From assembly GCA_020052415.1 (NCBI GenBank), contig JAGVPB010000040.1, positions 62,001 through 126,000 on the forward strand: a DNA stretch of 64,000 nucleotides, read 5' to 3'. The DNA comes from Bacteroidales bacterium (GTDB lineage Bacteria > Bacteroidota > Bacteroidia > Bacteroidales > JAADJA01). Shown here piece by piece: positions 33,753-44,453 of the stretch. The notes beneath the pieces are model-generated. The model was not told the origin of the DNA. It ran no database searches and saw nothing but the letters and a program-made list of their open reading frames with translations. Both the position numbers and the translations under genes were made by a program. Each line of letters opens with the position of its first letter. Within the stretch, counting starts at the first letter, position 1.

Positions 33753-35858
33753 ATGCAGGACATCAAGACTGATATATTATGGCGTGTTTACCTGGTTTAC
33801 CTGGTAATGCTTGTATTCGGCGCAGCCATTATATTGAAGGTGATGTATATTCAGGTCATCGAGGGTGGCGAACTTCATGAAAAAGCACAGAAACAAACCC
33901 TTCAGTATTTTGACATTGAGGCCGAAAGAGGAGACATTTATGCCAGCGATGGAAGCCTGCTGGCCACTTCCGTTCCCATTTTCGATATCAGGATGGATGT
34001 AGCCTCACCCTTAATTTCCAAAGCTTATTTCCAGAAAAATGTTGATGGCCTTGCCGGTGAATTATCAAAATTATTTGGTGACAAGCCAAAAAGCGAATAC
34101 AAAAGGAAACTCGTGCAGGAAAGAAACGAGAAAAACCGGTATTACCTTATTAAACGGGATGTGACCTACGACCAACTTGAAAAGATCAAAACCATGCCCA
34201 TCTTCAAAAGAGGTAAAAATAAAGGAGGGTTAATTATTGTTCCTAAGTCCAAAAGGCAAAAACCTTTTGGTACAATGGCCGGCAGGATCATAGGCTATGA
34301 AAACCAGGAATCAGGGAAATATGTCGGCATTGAAGGAGCTTACAATGAAGAACTTGGCGGAAAGCAGGGAAAGCAACTTATGCGGAAAATCAACAACGGG
34401 GATTGGGTTCCTGTTGGCGATGAAGGCGAAATCTTTCCGGAAAGCGGCAAAGATTTGATTACCACCATTGATGTTAACCTTCAGGATGTGGCAGAATCAT
34501 CCTTATCCAAACACCTCGCTGAACATCATGCCGAATGGGGATGCGCTATTTTAATGGAGGTTGAAACTGGAGCCATTAAGGCCATTGCGAACCTGGAAAG
34601 AAAAAAAGATGGTGATGGCTATTCCGAAATGTACAACTATGCCATCGGGCACAGTATGGAACCGGGTTCCACATTTAAGCTTGCATCCATGATCGCCCTT
34701 TTCGAAGATGGACTGGATAATCTTGACGATACCATTAACATAGGCAAAGGCATTGCAAATTATTGGGGGCTGAAAGTCCAGGATGTTCATAAAATAAGGG
34801 ATGGTAAAGTTTCAATAAGAGAAGTCTTTGAGCAATCTTCAAACGTTGGGGTGTCGAAACTTGTAACCGAAAGATTCTCAAAAAACCCTCAAAAATACAT
34901 TGACAGGCTCTACGATATGTCGCTCAATGAAAAAAATGGAATTGAACTCGAGGGAGAGCCTGAACCCAATATTAAAGATACGAAAAGCAAGTACTGGTGG
35001 AAGGGATCGCTGCCCTTTATGTCGTATGGATACGAAACTCAGCTTACACCAATGCAAATACTCACCTTCTATAACGCTGTTGCAAATGATGGGAAAATGG
35101 TGAGGCCGATGTTTGTTCAGGAAATCTGGAAATCGGGAAGGTGTGTAGATCGGTTCAGTCCAAAAGTCATCAATTCATCTATATGCTCGCGCTCTTCATT
35201 AAAGAAGGCAAGGGAAATCCTTGAAGGTGTTGTTCAGCGCGGTACTGCAGATATGCTGAAAAAATCGGTGTATAAAATTGCCGGTAAAACGGGTACAGCC
35301 CAGATAGCCTCCGGAAAAGGGTACGACAAAAGCAATTATAATTCCTCCTTCGTTGGTTATTTCCCCGCTGAAAACCCAAAATATTCATGTATAGTAGTTA
35401 TCAGCCAGCCTTCAGTCGGCGGATATTATGCAAGCACTGTAGCGGTTCCGGTATTCAAAGACATTGCCGACAGGGTTTATGCCTCGCATGTTGAAATTCA
35501 AAACCACGAGGAAGAGAATGCCTGTAAAATTGTTTATCCGACTTATGCATTAGGACCTCTCGAAGAAATGGAAATGATTTATGATGAGCTTGAAATTCCG
35601 ATGGTTGAATATGACCTTGATTCGGGTTGGGCAATATCAATGAAATCGGATAGCCTGGTTACTCTGCAGGCCCGAAGTATTAAAAAAGAAATCATTCCAA
35701 ATGTCAAAGGAATGGGAGCAAAGGATGCGGTTTTTGTCCTGGAAAGTTTGGGATTAAAAGTATTCCTCGAAGGAAAGGGCTTTGTAAAACAGCAATCCCT
35801 CCAGCCAGGATCAAAGGTAATAAAGGGAAGTCAGATTTATTTAAAGCTTAATGTTTAG
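33753..35858 (+). CDS. ftsI: Division transpeptidase (class B PBP, FtsI/Pbp3) with C-terminal PASTA domain
   Basis: 701 residues, longer than E. coli FtsI (588). A membrane helix (about 9-30) anchors the protein. The dimerisation domain follows and then the transpeptidase with STFK (306-309), SSN (362-364) and KTG (512-514). A PASTA domain fills about 637-701 (IIPNVKGMGAKDAVFVLESL). It makes septal peptidoglycan cross-links with FtsW. PASTA tails on this protein are usual in Bacteroidota. It starts six bases after ftsL. Confidence 0.95.
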   Translation: MQDIKTDILWRVYLVYLVMLVFGAAIILKVMYIQVIEGGELHEKAQKQTLQYFDIEAERGDIYASDGSLLATSVPIFDIRMDVASPLISKAYFQKNVDGLAGELSKLFGDKPKSEYKRKLVQERNEKNRYYLIKRDVTYDQLEKIKTMPIFKRGKNKGGLIIVPKSKRQKPFGTMAGRIIGYENQESGKYVGIEGAYNEELGGKQGKQLMRKINNGDWVPVGDEGEIFPESGKDLITTIDVNLQDVAESSLSKHLAEHHAEWGCAILMEVETGAIKAIANLERKKDGDGYSEMYNYAIGHSMEPGSTFKLASMIALFEDGLDNLDDTINIGKGIANYWGLKVQDVHKIRDGKVSIREVFEQSSNVGVSKLVTERFSKNPQKYIDRLYDMSLNEKNGIELEGEPEPNIKDTKSKYWWKGSLPFMSYGYETQLTPMQILTFYNAVANDGKMVRPMFVQEIWKSGRCVDRFSPKVINSSICSRSSLKKAREILEGVVQRGTADMLKKSVYKIAGKTGTAQIASGKGYDKSNYNSSFVGYFPAENPKYSCIVVISQPSVGGYYASTVAVPVFKDIADRVYASHVEIQNHEEENACKIVYPTYALGPLEEMEMIYDELEIPMVEYDLDSGWAISMKSDSLVTLQARSIKKEIIPNVKGMGAKDAVFVLESLGLKVFLEGKGFVKQQSLQPGSKVIKGSQIYLKLNV

Positions 35859-35861
35859 TCA

Positions 35862-37331
35862 TTGAAAACACTTACCGAAATATTAGCTGCAGTCAGGATC
35901 ACAAAAGCCATTGGATCAACCGATATAAGGATAAAGTCGGTTCAGTTCGATTCGCGGCTCATCAAACCTGGCGATGTTTTCGTTGCTGTAAAAGGAACAC
36001 AATCTGACGGCCATGATTTTATCGAAAAGGCTATTCAATCAGGAGCTGTGGCAATTATCTGCGAAATTTTACCTTCAAACCCGGATCAAAATATAACTTA
36101 CGTTCAAACCATTCATTCAGGAAAAGCACTGGGATTGATGGCATCACAATTATTTGACAATCCATCTGCCAGGTTAAATTTAGTCGGAGTAACAGGTACC
36201 AATGGTAAGACCACCATTGCAAGTTTATTGCATGAGGTATTCCGAAAATTAGGATACAAGGCCGGTTTGCTTTCAACAATTCAAAACAAAACAGGTGATA
36301 CGGTCATTCCTTCAACTCATACAACTCCTGACCCGGTTCAAATCAATGACCTTTTAAACCGTATGGTCCGGGAGGGCTGCTCACACTGTTTCATGGAGGT
36401 CAGCTCACATGCTGTTGATCAGGGCAGGATAGCAGGCCTTACCTTCAAAGGCGGAATTTTTACCAACCTCACTCACGACCATCTTGATTACCATAAGACT
36501 ATTGAGAACTATCTGAAAGCAAAGAAAAAATTTTTCGATGAGTTGCCGGCTGAAGCATTTGCACTAAGCAATATTGATGATAAAAACGGGAGGGTTATGC
36601 TTCAGAATACCAAAGCTTTGAAGAAGACCTACAGTCTTAAAAGTGTCTCCGATTTTAAAGGAAAGATAATTGAAAATCAATTCGAGGGACTGAATCTGGA
36701 TTTCGACGGGCAGGAATTTATAAGTCAGCTTATCGGGAAATTCAATGCTTATAATCTGCTTGCAGTATATGCTGCGGCTATTTTATCAGGTGAGGATAAA
36801 AATGAGGTGCTCACTGCATTAAGTTCTGTAAAGGCAGTCGAAGGCAGGTTCGATTATATCCGTTCTCAGAACAATATTGTTGGAATCGTTGACTATGCCC
36901 ATTCTCCTGATGCTCTTGAGAATGTTTTAAATACTATCGGTTCTATTCGGACCAAAAATGAGACTCTGATCACTGTAATCGGCGCCGGAGGTGACCGGGA
37001 TAAATTAAAAAGACCCGTGATGGGTAAGGTAGCCTGCGAAAAAAGCGATAAAGTGATCATTACCTCTGATAATCCAAGATCAGAAGAACCCGAAGACATT
37101 ATCAGGGATATTGAAAAGGGCATAGATCCGTCACAATTAAAAAAAGTCCTGACAATTACCAACAGGAAAGAAGCCATAAAAACCGCTTGTATTATGGCAA
37201 GGCCGGGTGATATTATCCTCATTGCCGGGAAGGGCCATGAAAAATACCAGGAAATCGGGGGAGTAAAATACCCATTTGACGACAAGGAAATATTGAAAAA
37301 TTATCTGTTAACGAATATAAACCATAATTGA
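35862..37331 (+). CDS. murE: UDP-MurNAc-tripeptide synthetase MurE
   Basis: 489 residues from a TTG start at 35862, three bases after the previous stop. The ATP-binding loop is TGTNGKTT and [11 protein letters not shown] is the central motif. DNPRSEEPE matches the DNPR signature that selects meso-diaminopimelate as third residue, so the peptidoglycan should be of the mDAP type. Confidence 0.96.
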   Translation: MKTLTEILAAVRITKAIGSTDIRIKSVQFDSRLIKPGDVFVAVKGTQSDGHDFIEKAIQSGAVAIICEILPSNPDQNITYVQTIHSGKALGLMASQLFDNPSARLNLVGVTGTNGKTTIASLLHEVFRKLGYKAGLLSTIQNKTGDTVIPSTHTTPDPVQINDLLNRMVREGCSHCFMEVSSHAVDQGRIAGLTFKGGIFTNLTHDHLDYHKTIENYLKAKKKFFDELPAEAFALSNIDDKNGRVMLQNTKALKKTYSLKSVSDFKGKIIENQFEGLNLDFDGQEFISQLIGKFNAYNLLAVYAAAILSGEDKNEVLTALSSVKAVEGRFDYIRSQNNIVGIVDYAHSPDALENVLNTIGSIRTKNETLITVIGAGGDRDKLKRPVMGKVACEKSDKVIITSDNPRSEEPEDIIRDIEKGIDPSQLKKVLTITNRKEAIKTACIMARPGDIILIAGKGHEKYQEIGGVKYPFDDKEILKNYLLTNINHN

Positions 37332-37335
37332 GAGA

Positions 37336-38589
37336 ATGTTTTACTACTTATTCACATATTTGGATGAAGCATTTGATGTTCCCGGTGCAGGAGTATTTCA
37401 GTATATTACTTTTCGTGCAGCGGCTGCGGTTATCCTTTCGCTGGTTATTTCCCTTTTGTTTGGTAAAAGCCTGATCAGGATTCTTGTAAAAAGGCAGGTA
37501 GGCGAGACCATCCGTGATCTCGGGTTGGCTGGTCAATCGGAAAAAAAGGGAACTCCAACAATGGGAGGTTTGATCATCCTGAGCGCTGTCCTCATTCCTA
37601 CTTTGTTGTTCGCCAAACTCGATAATATTTACATTTTACTCATGCTCTTCACCACAGTCTGGCTGGGAATGATCGGTTTTCTCGATGATTATATCAAAGT
37701 TTTCAGAAAAAATAAGAAAGGGCTTGCAGGCAAATTTAAAATTTACGGACAAATGGTATTGGGACTTATCATAGGACTAACCATGCATTTCAGTGATGAT
37801 ATTGTGATCCGGGAAAAAGTCAGCGATGTAAAGTTGATTGAGACCAGGGACAACGGTGAAATAGTAAAAATAACCAATCCGGCCCAAAAATTTACTACTG
37901 AGTCGCATAAATCCACTAAGACTTCGATCCCGTTTTTTAAGAACAATGAGGCGGATTATTCAAAAATATTATCATTCTTAGGAGAAGGCTATAAAGAATG
38001 GTCATTCCTGATCTTTATTCCGATCGTGATTTTTATAATCGTGGGGGTTTCAAACGGTGCAAACCTGACGGACGGCATTGATGGCCTTGCAACAGGAACA
38101 TCGGCCATCATCGGTGCGACACTGGCAATTCTTGCCTGGGTATCGGGTAATATCGTTTTTGCCGATTACCTTAATATCATGTATCTCCCCGAAACCGGCG
38201 AACTGACCATTTTCATCAGCGCATTTGTCGGCGCATGCATAGGATTTTTATGGTACAACACCTACCCGGCGCAGGTTTTCATGGGAGATACCGGCAGCCT
38301 GGCCATCGGAGGCATCATTGCGGTATTTGCGATCCTTATCCGCAAAGAACTATTGATACCCATATTATGCGGAATTTTCCTGGCGGAAAGCCTTTCGGTG
38401 ATTTTACAGGTAAGTTTTTTCAAATATACAAGAATACGGTTCGGAACCGGAAGGCGGATCTTTAAAATGTCGCCCCTGCATCATCATTACCAGTTGAGCG
38501 GATATGCAGAACCTAAAATTGTACAGAGATTTTTTATCATCGGCATCATGCTGGCAGTTTTTACAATTATAACCCTTAAGCTAAGATAA
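37336..38589 (+). CDS. mraY: Phospho-N-acetylmuramoyl-pentapeptide transferase MraY
   Basis: 417 residues, with ten membrane helices, longer than E. coli MraY (360). The excess is an inserted cytoplasmic-loop segment near residues 155-215 ([20 protein letters not shown] and on), typical of the phylum. Conserved motifs are [28 protein letters not shown] and MGDTGSLA. It links UDP-MurNAc-pentapeptide to the C55 carrier made by UppS. Confidence 0.96.
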   Translation: MFYYLFTYLDEAFDVPGAGVFQYITFRAAAAVILSLVISLLFGKSLIRILVKRQVGETIRDLGLAGQSEKKGTPTMGGLIILSAVLIPTLLFAKLDNIYILLMLFTTVWLGMIGFLDDYIKVFRKNKKGLAGKFKIYGQMVLGLIIGLTMHFSDDIVIREKVSDVKLIETRDNGEIVKITNPAQKFTTESHKSTKTSIPFFKNNEADYSKILSFLGEGYKEWSFLIFIPIVIFIIVGVSNGANLTDGIDGLATGTSAIIGATLAILAWVSGNIVFADYLNIMYLPETGELTIFISAFVGACIGFLWYNTYPAQVFMGDTGSLAIGGIIAVFAILIRKELLIPILCGIFLAESLSVILQVSFFKYTRIRFGTGRRIFKMSPLHHHYQLSGYAEPKIVQRFFIIGIMLAVFTIITLKLR

Positions 38590-38595
38590 TGGGCA

Positions 38596-39936
38596 TTGAA
38601 AAAGAACATTGTCATATTGGGAGCAGGAGAAAGTGGCGTAGGTGCGGCAGTGCTCGCCGCAAAAAAAGATTTTAATGTTTTTGTTTCGGATTCAGGAAAC
38701 ATAAAGGAAAAATACAGAAACGTTCTTTTACATCATGATATAAGGTTTGAGGAAGGAAAACACACGGATAAAGAAATCCTCTCTGCCTCTGAAATAATTA
38801 AGAGTCCCGGAATTCCGGAAAACGCACCGGTTATTATAAAGCTTAAAGAAGCGGGGATTGGTATCATTTCGGAGATTGAATTTGCAGGCAGATACACCAA
38901 AGCAAAAAAAATCTGCATTACCGGAAGCAATGGGAAAACTACAACAACAAAGCTGACCCATCATATTCTGAAAAATGCAGGGCGCAATGCAGGACTTGCC
39001 GGCAATGTCGGACAGAGTTTTGCCTTACAGGTTGCCAATCAGGATTTTGACATCTATGTGCTTGAGATCAGCAGCTTCCAGTTGGACGACATGTTTGACT
39101 TTAAAGCGGATATTGCAATCCTGCTCAACATTACACCCGATCATCTCGACAGGTATAATTATAACTTCCGTGAATATTTAAGCTCAAAATTCAGGATCAT
39201 TCAAAATATGCAAAAAAATGACGCTATTATATTTTGCGCTGATGACCCGGAAATTATTAATGAATTAAGTAAAAGAAAGATTGCACCGGCTTTGTATCCT
39301 TTCTCGATTAAAAATAAGATTACCGGCCAGGGAGCCTGGCTGGATGGAGATAATATATGTTACGACATACAACCAAACTTTTTTAAAATGACACTTGAAA
39401 ATTTAGCATTGCAGGGAAATCACAACATTTACAATTCGATGGCAGCAGGAATTGCAGCCAGAGTTTTGGATATCAGAAAAGGCAGTATCAAGGAAAGCCT
39501 TTCCGATTTTAAAAATGTTGAGCACCGCCTTGAATTCGTTGCACGGATTCATGGCGTGGATTTTATTAACGACTCAAAGGCTACAAACGTGAATTCTGCA
39601 TGGTACGCCCTTGAATGTATGGACCGTCCTGTAATATGGATTGCAGGTGGCATTGATAAAGGCAATGACTATGCATCCATAATTGAACTTGTGAAAAAAA
39701 AGGTGAAAGCGATCATTTGTATCGGAAAAGACAATGGAAAGCTTATTAAGGCTTTCGAAAATGTGGTGGAAACCATTGTCACAACCACCTCGATGGATGA
39801 TGCAGTTAAGTATGGTTCTATGCTTGCAAGAATGGACGACATCGTTCTGTTATCGCCTGCTTGCGCCAGCTTCGATTTTTTTGAAAACTTTGAAGAAAGA
39901 GGCAATAAATTCAAGAGAGCCGTTGGAAAACTGTGA
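38596..39936 (+). CDS. murD: UDP-N-acetylmuramoylalanine-D-glutamate ligase MurD
   Basis: 446 residues from the TTG at 38596. An ATG overlapping the mraY stop (38589) is out of frame, so TTG is the start. ATP loop TGSNGKTTTT, central ISSFQLD and NITPDHLDR, and terminal LLSPACASFDFFENFEERG identify it. Confidence 0.95.
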   Translation: MKKNIVILGAGESGVGAAVLAAKKDFNVFVSDSGNIKEKYRNVLLHHDIRFEEGKHTDKEILSASEIIKSPGIPENAPVIIKLKEAGIGIISEIEFAGRYTKAKKICITGSNGKTTTTKLTHHILKNAGRNAGLAGNVGQSFALQVANQDFDIYVLEISSFQLDDMFDFKADIAILLNITPDHLDRYNYNFREYLSSKFRIIQNMQKNDAIIFCADDPEIINELSKRKIAPALYPFSIKNKITGQGAWLDGDNICYDIQPNFFKMTLENLALQGNHNIYNSMAAGIAARVLDIRKGSIKESLSDFKNVEHRLEFVARIHGVDFINDSKATNVNSAWYALECMDRPVIWIAGGIDKGNDYASIIELVKKKVKAIICIGKDNGKLIKAFENVVETIVTTTSMDDAVKYGSMLARMDDIVLLSPACASFDFFENFEERGNKFKRAVGKL

Positions 39937-40016
39937 TTTATATTATTAAAATTGAAATCAAGTTAAATCATGAAAACTGGCCTGCTATAATACAACTGTT
40001 TTAAAAACTCATAACA

Positions 40017-41192
40017 GTGAAAGGACTTCAAAATATCAGCAAAAAAATTAAAGGTGACAAGGTCATCTGGCTGGTGGTCATTATTCTTTCTACGTTTTCG
40101 ATCCTGGCGGTTTACAGCTCGACAGGTACTCTTGCCTATAAGTACCAGGGTGGAAACACCGAGTACTACATGCTGAAACATTTGATAATCATTTTACTTG
40201 GATTTTTGCTGATGTACATCGCACATCTTGTCAAGTACACCTATTTCTCAAGAATATTTCAGGTAGCGCTTTGGGTGGCCGTTCCATTATTATTACTTAC
40301 CCTTGTTGCCGGTGTTAACCTCAATGAGGCCAAACGGGTTTTACCCTTACCCTTCGGACTTACCTTTCAAACATCGGATCTTGCCAAGCTCACCCTGATC
40401 ATGTACCTTGCAAGGATGCTTACCAAAAGACAGGAAGTCATTAAAGACTTTAAAACAGCCTTCATTCCTATCATCATCCCGGTGCTGATCGTGTGTTTTC
40501 TTATTCTTCCGGCTAATTTTTCAACGGCAGCCATACTTTTTGCAACCAGTCTTGTTTTGATGTTTATGGGACGGGTCAGCTTGAAGCATATTTTTTCGAT
40601 GGTTGGTTTGGGAGTCGCTATGATCGTCATTTTATTGGTTGTTACAAAGGCAAACCCTGACCTTTTACCCAGAGTTTTTCCGCGTGCGGAAACATGGCTT
40701 AACCGTCTTGAAAGCTTTACGGATGGTGGATCGGAGGATAATTACCAGGTGGAGCAGGCAAAAATTGCAATCGCAGGCGGAGGGCTGTTCGGCAAATTAC
40801 CCGGAAACAGTGAACAACGAAATTTTTTACCGCATCCTTATTCTGATTTCATTTATGCAATTATCATCGAAGAATATGGTTTGCTCGGTGGAATCCTAAT
40901 CATAGTTTTATATCTCATCTTACTTTTCAGGGCAGTGAAGATAGTAGCCAAAGTGCCCCGGAATTTCGGAGCCTTCCTCACCATTGGAGTTGCATTTAGC
41001 CTGGTATTCCAGGCGATGATCAATATGGGAGTGGCGGTGAGCCTGCTACCTGTAACCGGGCAGACCCTGCCTTTTATAAGTATGGGTGGTACTTCGATAT
41101 GGTTCACCAGCATTTCGATAGGAATCATATTAAGTGTGAGTAAAGAAATTGAAAATAATCCGGAAAATGGAACCATCGCACAACAGGCATAA
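40017..41192 (+). CDS. ftsW: Septal peptidoglycan polymerase FtsW
   Basis: 391 residues, SEDS family, about ten membrane helices; GTG start at 40017. VYSSTGTLAYKY near residue 35, YLARML, the large loop with ESFTDGGSEDNYQVEQAKIAIAGGGLFG-like sequence, and the terminal LPFISMGGTSIWF are family motifs. It polymerises lipid II at the septum together with the PBP encoded upstream. Confidence 0.95.
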   Translation: MKGLQNISKKIKGDKVIWLVVIILSTFSILAVYSSTGTLAYKYQGGNTEYYMLKHLIIILLGFLLMYIAHLVKYTYFSRIFQVALWVAVPLLLLTLVAGVNLNEAKRVLPLPFGLTFQTSDLAKLTLIMYLARMLTKRQEVIKDFKTAFIPIIIPVLIVCFLILPANFSTAAILFATSLVLMFMGRVSLKHIFSMVGLGVAMIVILLVVTKANPDLLPRVFPRAETWLNRLESFTDGGSEDNYQVEQAKIAIAGGGLFGKLPGNSEQRNFLPHPYSDFIYAIIIEEYGLLGGILIIVLYLILLFRAVKIVAKVPRNFGAFLTIGVAFSLVFQAMINMGVAVSLLPVTGQTLPFISMGGTSIWFTSISIGIILSVSKEIENNPENGTIAQQA

Positions 41193-42291
41193 GATAAGGG
41201 TGATCATCAGCGGAGGTGGTACCGGAGGTCATATATTTCCGGCAATTGCCATTGCCAACACTCTCAGGACACGGATTCCCGATATTGATATCCTATTTAT
41301 CGGCGCTAAAGATAAAATGGAAATGGAGAAAGTCCCGGCAGCCGGTTATCCAATTGAAGGACTCTGGATCAGCGGACTTCAAAGAAAACTGACATTGAAA
41401 AATCTTTCATTTCCTTTTAAGGTATTATCGAGTTTGGTAAAGGCAGGAACTATCATTAACAGGTTTAAACCGGATGTAGTGGTTGGAGTTGGAGGTTTTG
41501 CAAGCGGGCCGGTTCTAAGAATAGCAACAAATAAAGGCATTCCGACTGTGATCCAGGAGCAGAACTCATTTCCGGGAATTACCAATAGGTTGCTAGCGAA
41601 AAAGGTGAATAAAATTTGTGTGGCTTTTGATGGGATGGAAAAATATTTTCCAAAGGAAAAAATTGTTCTCACAGGAAATCCGGTACGGAAAGAGGTCATT
41701 GATATTGACGGTAAAAAAGATGAAGCCCTTAAATACTTTGGTCTCGAATCAGGTAAAAAAACTATTCTGGTTATCGGCGGCAGCCAGGGAGCATTGACAA
41801 TCAACAAAAGCATTCATACAAATCTCGACAAATTTATAAAGAACGACATTCATCTGATCTGGCAAACAGGCAAATATTTTTTCGAAACTGCGCAAGCTGC
41901 TGTAAAAGATATGAGTTCAAACGGGATAAAGGCGAAGGCATTTATTGATAAAATGGATTATGCCTATGCGCTGGCTGATGTGATCATTTCACGAGCCGGG
42001 GCAATAGCAATTTCTGAAATATGCGCCGTCGGGAAGCCGGTCATCCTGGTTCCTTTGCCTTCAGCTGCCGAGGATCATCAAACCAAAAATGCGATGTCGC
42101 TGGTAGAGAAAAATGCAGCATTCATGGTCAGGGATGCCGAAGTTAATTCAAAGTTAACCGATATAGCGATTCAACTCATAAATGACCCGGCCGGTCAACA
42201 GGTAATGAGCCGGAATTTAATTAACTTAAGCCACGTTGATGCTGCTGAAAAAATTGCGGATGAAATTCTGGCTCTTATAAAAAACAAATAA
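41167..42291 (+). CDS. murG: UDP-GlcNAc:lipid I N-acetylglucosaminyltransferase MurG
   Basis: About 374 residues from the ATG at 41167, which overlaps the ftsW end by 26 bases; a TTG at 41149 would add six residues. SGGGTGGHIFPAIAIA is the N-terminal glycine loop; VIGGSQGA and ISRAGAIAISEI with VPLPSAAEDHQTKNA form the UDP-GlcNAc site. It completes lipid II. Confidence 0.96.
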   Translation: MEPSHNRHKIRVIISGGGTGGHIFPAIAIANTLRTRIPDIDILFIGAKDKMEMEKVPAAGYPIEGLWISGLQRKLTLKNLSFPFKVLSSLVKAGTIINRFKPDVVVGVGGFASGPVLRIATNKGIPTVIQEQNSFPGITNRLLAKKVNKICVAFDGMEKYFPKEKIVLTGNPVRKEVIDIDGKKDEALKYFGLESGKKTILVIGGSQGALTINKSIHTNLDKFIKNDIHLIWQTGKYFFETAQAAVKDMSSNGIKAKAFIDKMDYAYALADVIISRAGAIAISEICAVGKPVILVPLPSAAEDHQTKNAMSLVEKNAAFMVRDAEVNSKLTDIAIQLINDPAGQQVMSRNLINLSHVDAAEKIADEILALIKNK

Positions 42292-42306
42292 TAATAACTG
42301 TCAAAA

Positions 42307-43674
42307 TTGGATCTTAAAAAAATACATAGCATTTATTTACTTGGTATCGGAGGCATCGGTATGAGCGCCCTTGCAAGGTATTTCAAAGGTCAGGGGATGA
42401 AGGTGAGCGGATATGACAGAACACCGACAATTCTTACTTCGAAACTTGAAAATGAAGGAATGGAGATTCACTACGACGATAACATCAATAAAATTCCTGG
42501 CAGCCTGGATTTGGTAATTTATACCCCAGCCATTCCAAAGTACTTGCACGAATTTGTGTTCCTTTTAAATTCCGGGGTTACCGTGAAAAAGAGATCGGAA
42601 GTGCTTGGAATTCTTACACGGGATAAAAGGACAATTGCCGTCGGCGGGACGCATGGAAAAACCACCATTTCTACCTTGACCGCACATTTGCTCAGGCAAT
42701 CAGGTGTGGGTTGTACTGCTTTTCTTGGCGGCATATCCAAAAACTATCATTCGAATCTTCTCACCTCGGATAAGTCAGACTGGATGGTGGTTGAAGCCGA
42801 CGAATATGACAAGTCTTTTTTACAACTGCAACCCGAACTTGCTGTAATTACTGCAACCGACGCCGATCATCTGGATATTTACGGGAATATTGGCAACATG
42901 AAAGCTGCTTATCAGCAATTTGCCGGTAATATAAAAACCGATGGGATACTACTCATAAAAAAAGGCGTTGACCTTCATTTGAATAATCTGAAAGGAACAA
43001 GGGTGCTTCAATATTCTCTTAATTATAAAGCTGATTTTTATGCCGGGAATGTTCGCAATCACGATATCGGATATATTTTCGATTTTATCACACCTGAACA
43101 GACCATAAATGATTTGGAGCTTCGGTTGCCCGGGATGATCAACGTTGAAAATGCCGTAGCTGCTCTGACAATGGCCACTCTTGCAGGCTTAAGAGATGCG
43201 GAATTGAAGGCGGCATTACCGCTCTTTACGGGAATTGAAAGAAGATTTGATATTCAGTTTCGGTCTAAGGACATGATTTATATTGACGATTATGCACATC
43301 ACCCGGAAGAAATAAAAGGAGTTGTAGCCTCGGTAAAAAATATGTTTCCCGGTAAAAAGATTACCGGAATATTTCAACCGCATTTGTACAGCAGAACGAG
43401 GGATTTGGCAAATGAATTTGCTCAAAGCCTTGAATTGCTCGATGAAATTATTTTATTGCCTATTTACCCTGCACGGGAAAAACCAATAGAAGGTGTAAAT
43501 TCTGAAATGATCCTGAGTAAAATATTACATAGGAAAACTTCGGTATGCACCAGAGAGGAGGTCATCAATGTGATTTCTCATAAAGATTTTGATATCCTGA
43601 TGACTATGGGAGCCGGCGACATTGACCAACTTGTAAATCAGATCAGAGATTACTTTATTAAAACCCGGAGTTAA
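42307..43674 (+). CDS. murC: UDP-N-acetylmuramate-L-alanine ligase MurC
   Basis: 455 residues from a TTG start. GIGGIGMSALARY is the N-terminal nucleotide loop; GGTHGKTT the ATP loop; EADEYDKSFL and DYAHHPEEIKG the catalytic and C-terminal motifs. It adds L-alanine to UDP-MurNAc. There is no murB or ddl in this cluster. Confidence 0.95.
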   Translation: MDLKKIHSIYLLGIGGIGMSALARYFKGQGMKVSGYDRTPTILTSKLENEGMEIHYDDNINKIPGSLDLVIYTPAIPKYLHEFVFLLNSGVTVKKRSEVLGILTRDKRTIAVGGTHGKTTISTLTAHLLRQSGVGCTAFLGGISKNYHSNLLTSDKSDWMVVEADEYDKSFLQLQPELAVITATDADHLDIYGNIGNMKAAYQQFAGNIKTDGILLIKKGVDLHLNNLKGTRVLQYSLNYKADFYAGNVRNHDIGYIFDFITPEQTINDLELRLPGMINVENAVAALTMATLAGLRDAELKAALPLFTGIERRFDIQFRSKDMIYIDDYAHHPEEIKGVVASVKNMFPGKKITGIFQPHLYSRTRDLANEFAQSLELLDEIILLPIYPAREKPIEGVNSEMILSKILHRKTSVCTREEVINVISHKDFDILMTMGAGDIDQLVNQIRDYFIKTRS

Positions 43675-43676
43675 TT

Positions 43677-44447
43677 ATGAAAATTAAAAAAATCATAAAC
43701 CTTTCCGTCTGGGCAATTTTAATTGCAGGAATTTTGGTACTTGTCGGTTTTATGAATGCCGGACACAGGAAAATGACCTGCAAAAACATTGAAGTGTCAA
43801 TTGATTTACAGGGAGGTGAACAATTGATAACCGAATCGAAAATTAAAAAGCTGATACGGCAGGATACACTCCTGGATAAAAAGCTTACGGATATTGATAT
43901 CATCAGGATTGAGAACCGTCTCAATAAAATCGGTGTGGTTTCCAAAGCAGATGTTTATACTACCATTACCGGAAATCTGAATATCCATATCAGGCAATGC
44001 CGGCCGATTGTGAGGATTTACAACACCTCGGGACAAAGCTATTATATTGACCGCAGCGGCAGTCTGGCACCGGAAAGCCCCGGTTATCCGGCCAATGTCA
44101 TCGTTGCGACTGGATATATTAAAACAAAATATTCCGACACCCTTAATGTGTTAACAACACAATTGACCCCCGTACTTACCAATCTCTATAAGCTGTCGGA
44201 TTACATTTTTAACGACGAATTTTTAAGTGCTCAAATACAACAGATTTACGTTAATCAGGACAGGGAATTCGAGCTTATTCCCAGGGTAGGAAGGCATGTG
44301 ATCGTTTTTGGCGGTACGGACAAAATGGAAGAAAAGTTTGATAATCTTTTGCTCTTCTACCATGAGGGATTAAATAAAACCGGATGGGATAAATATAGGG
44401 TCATCAATTTAAAATTTGAAAATCAGGTGGTGTGTACTAAAAAATAA
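43677..44447 (+). CDS. ftsQ: Cell division protein FtsQ
   Basis: 256 residues. A short basic N-terminus, one membrane helix (about 8-27), a POTRA-like domain (KNIEVSIDLQGGEQLITESKIKKLI) and the FtsQ beta domain (YYIDRSGSLAPESPGYPANVIVATG, FELIPRVGRHVIVFG). Its position between murC and ftsA agrees. Two bases separate it from murC. Confidence 0.92.
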   Translation: MKIKKIINLSVWAILIAGILVLVGFMNAGHRKMTCKNIEVSIDLQGGEQLITESKIKKLIRQDTLLDKKLTDIDIIRIENRLNKIGVVSKADVYTTITGNLNIHIRQCRPIVRIYNTSGQSYYIDRSGSLAPESPGYPANVIVATGYIKTKYSDTLNVLTTQLTPVLTNLYKLSDYIFNDEFLSAQIQQIYVNQDREFELIPRVGRHVIVFGGTDKMEEKFDNLLLFYHEGLNKTGWDKYRVINLKFENQVVCTKK

Positions 44448-44453
44448 TTCTTT

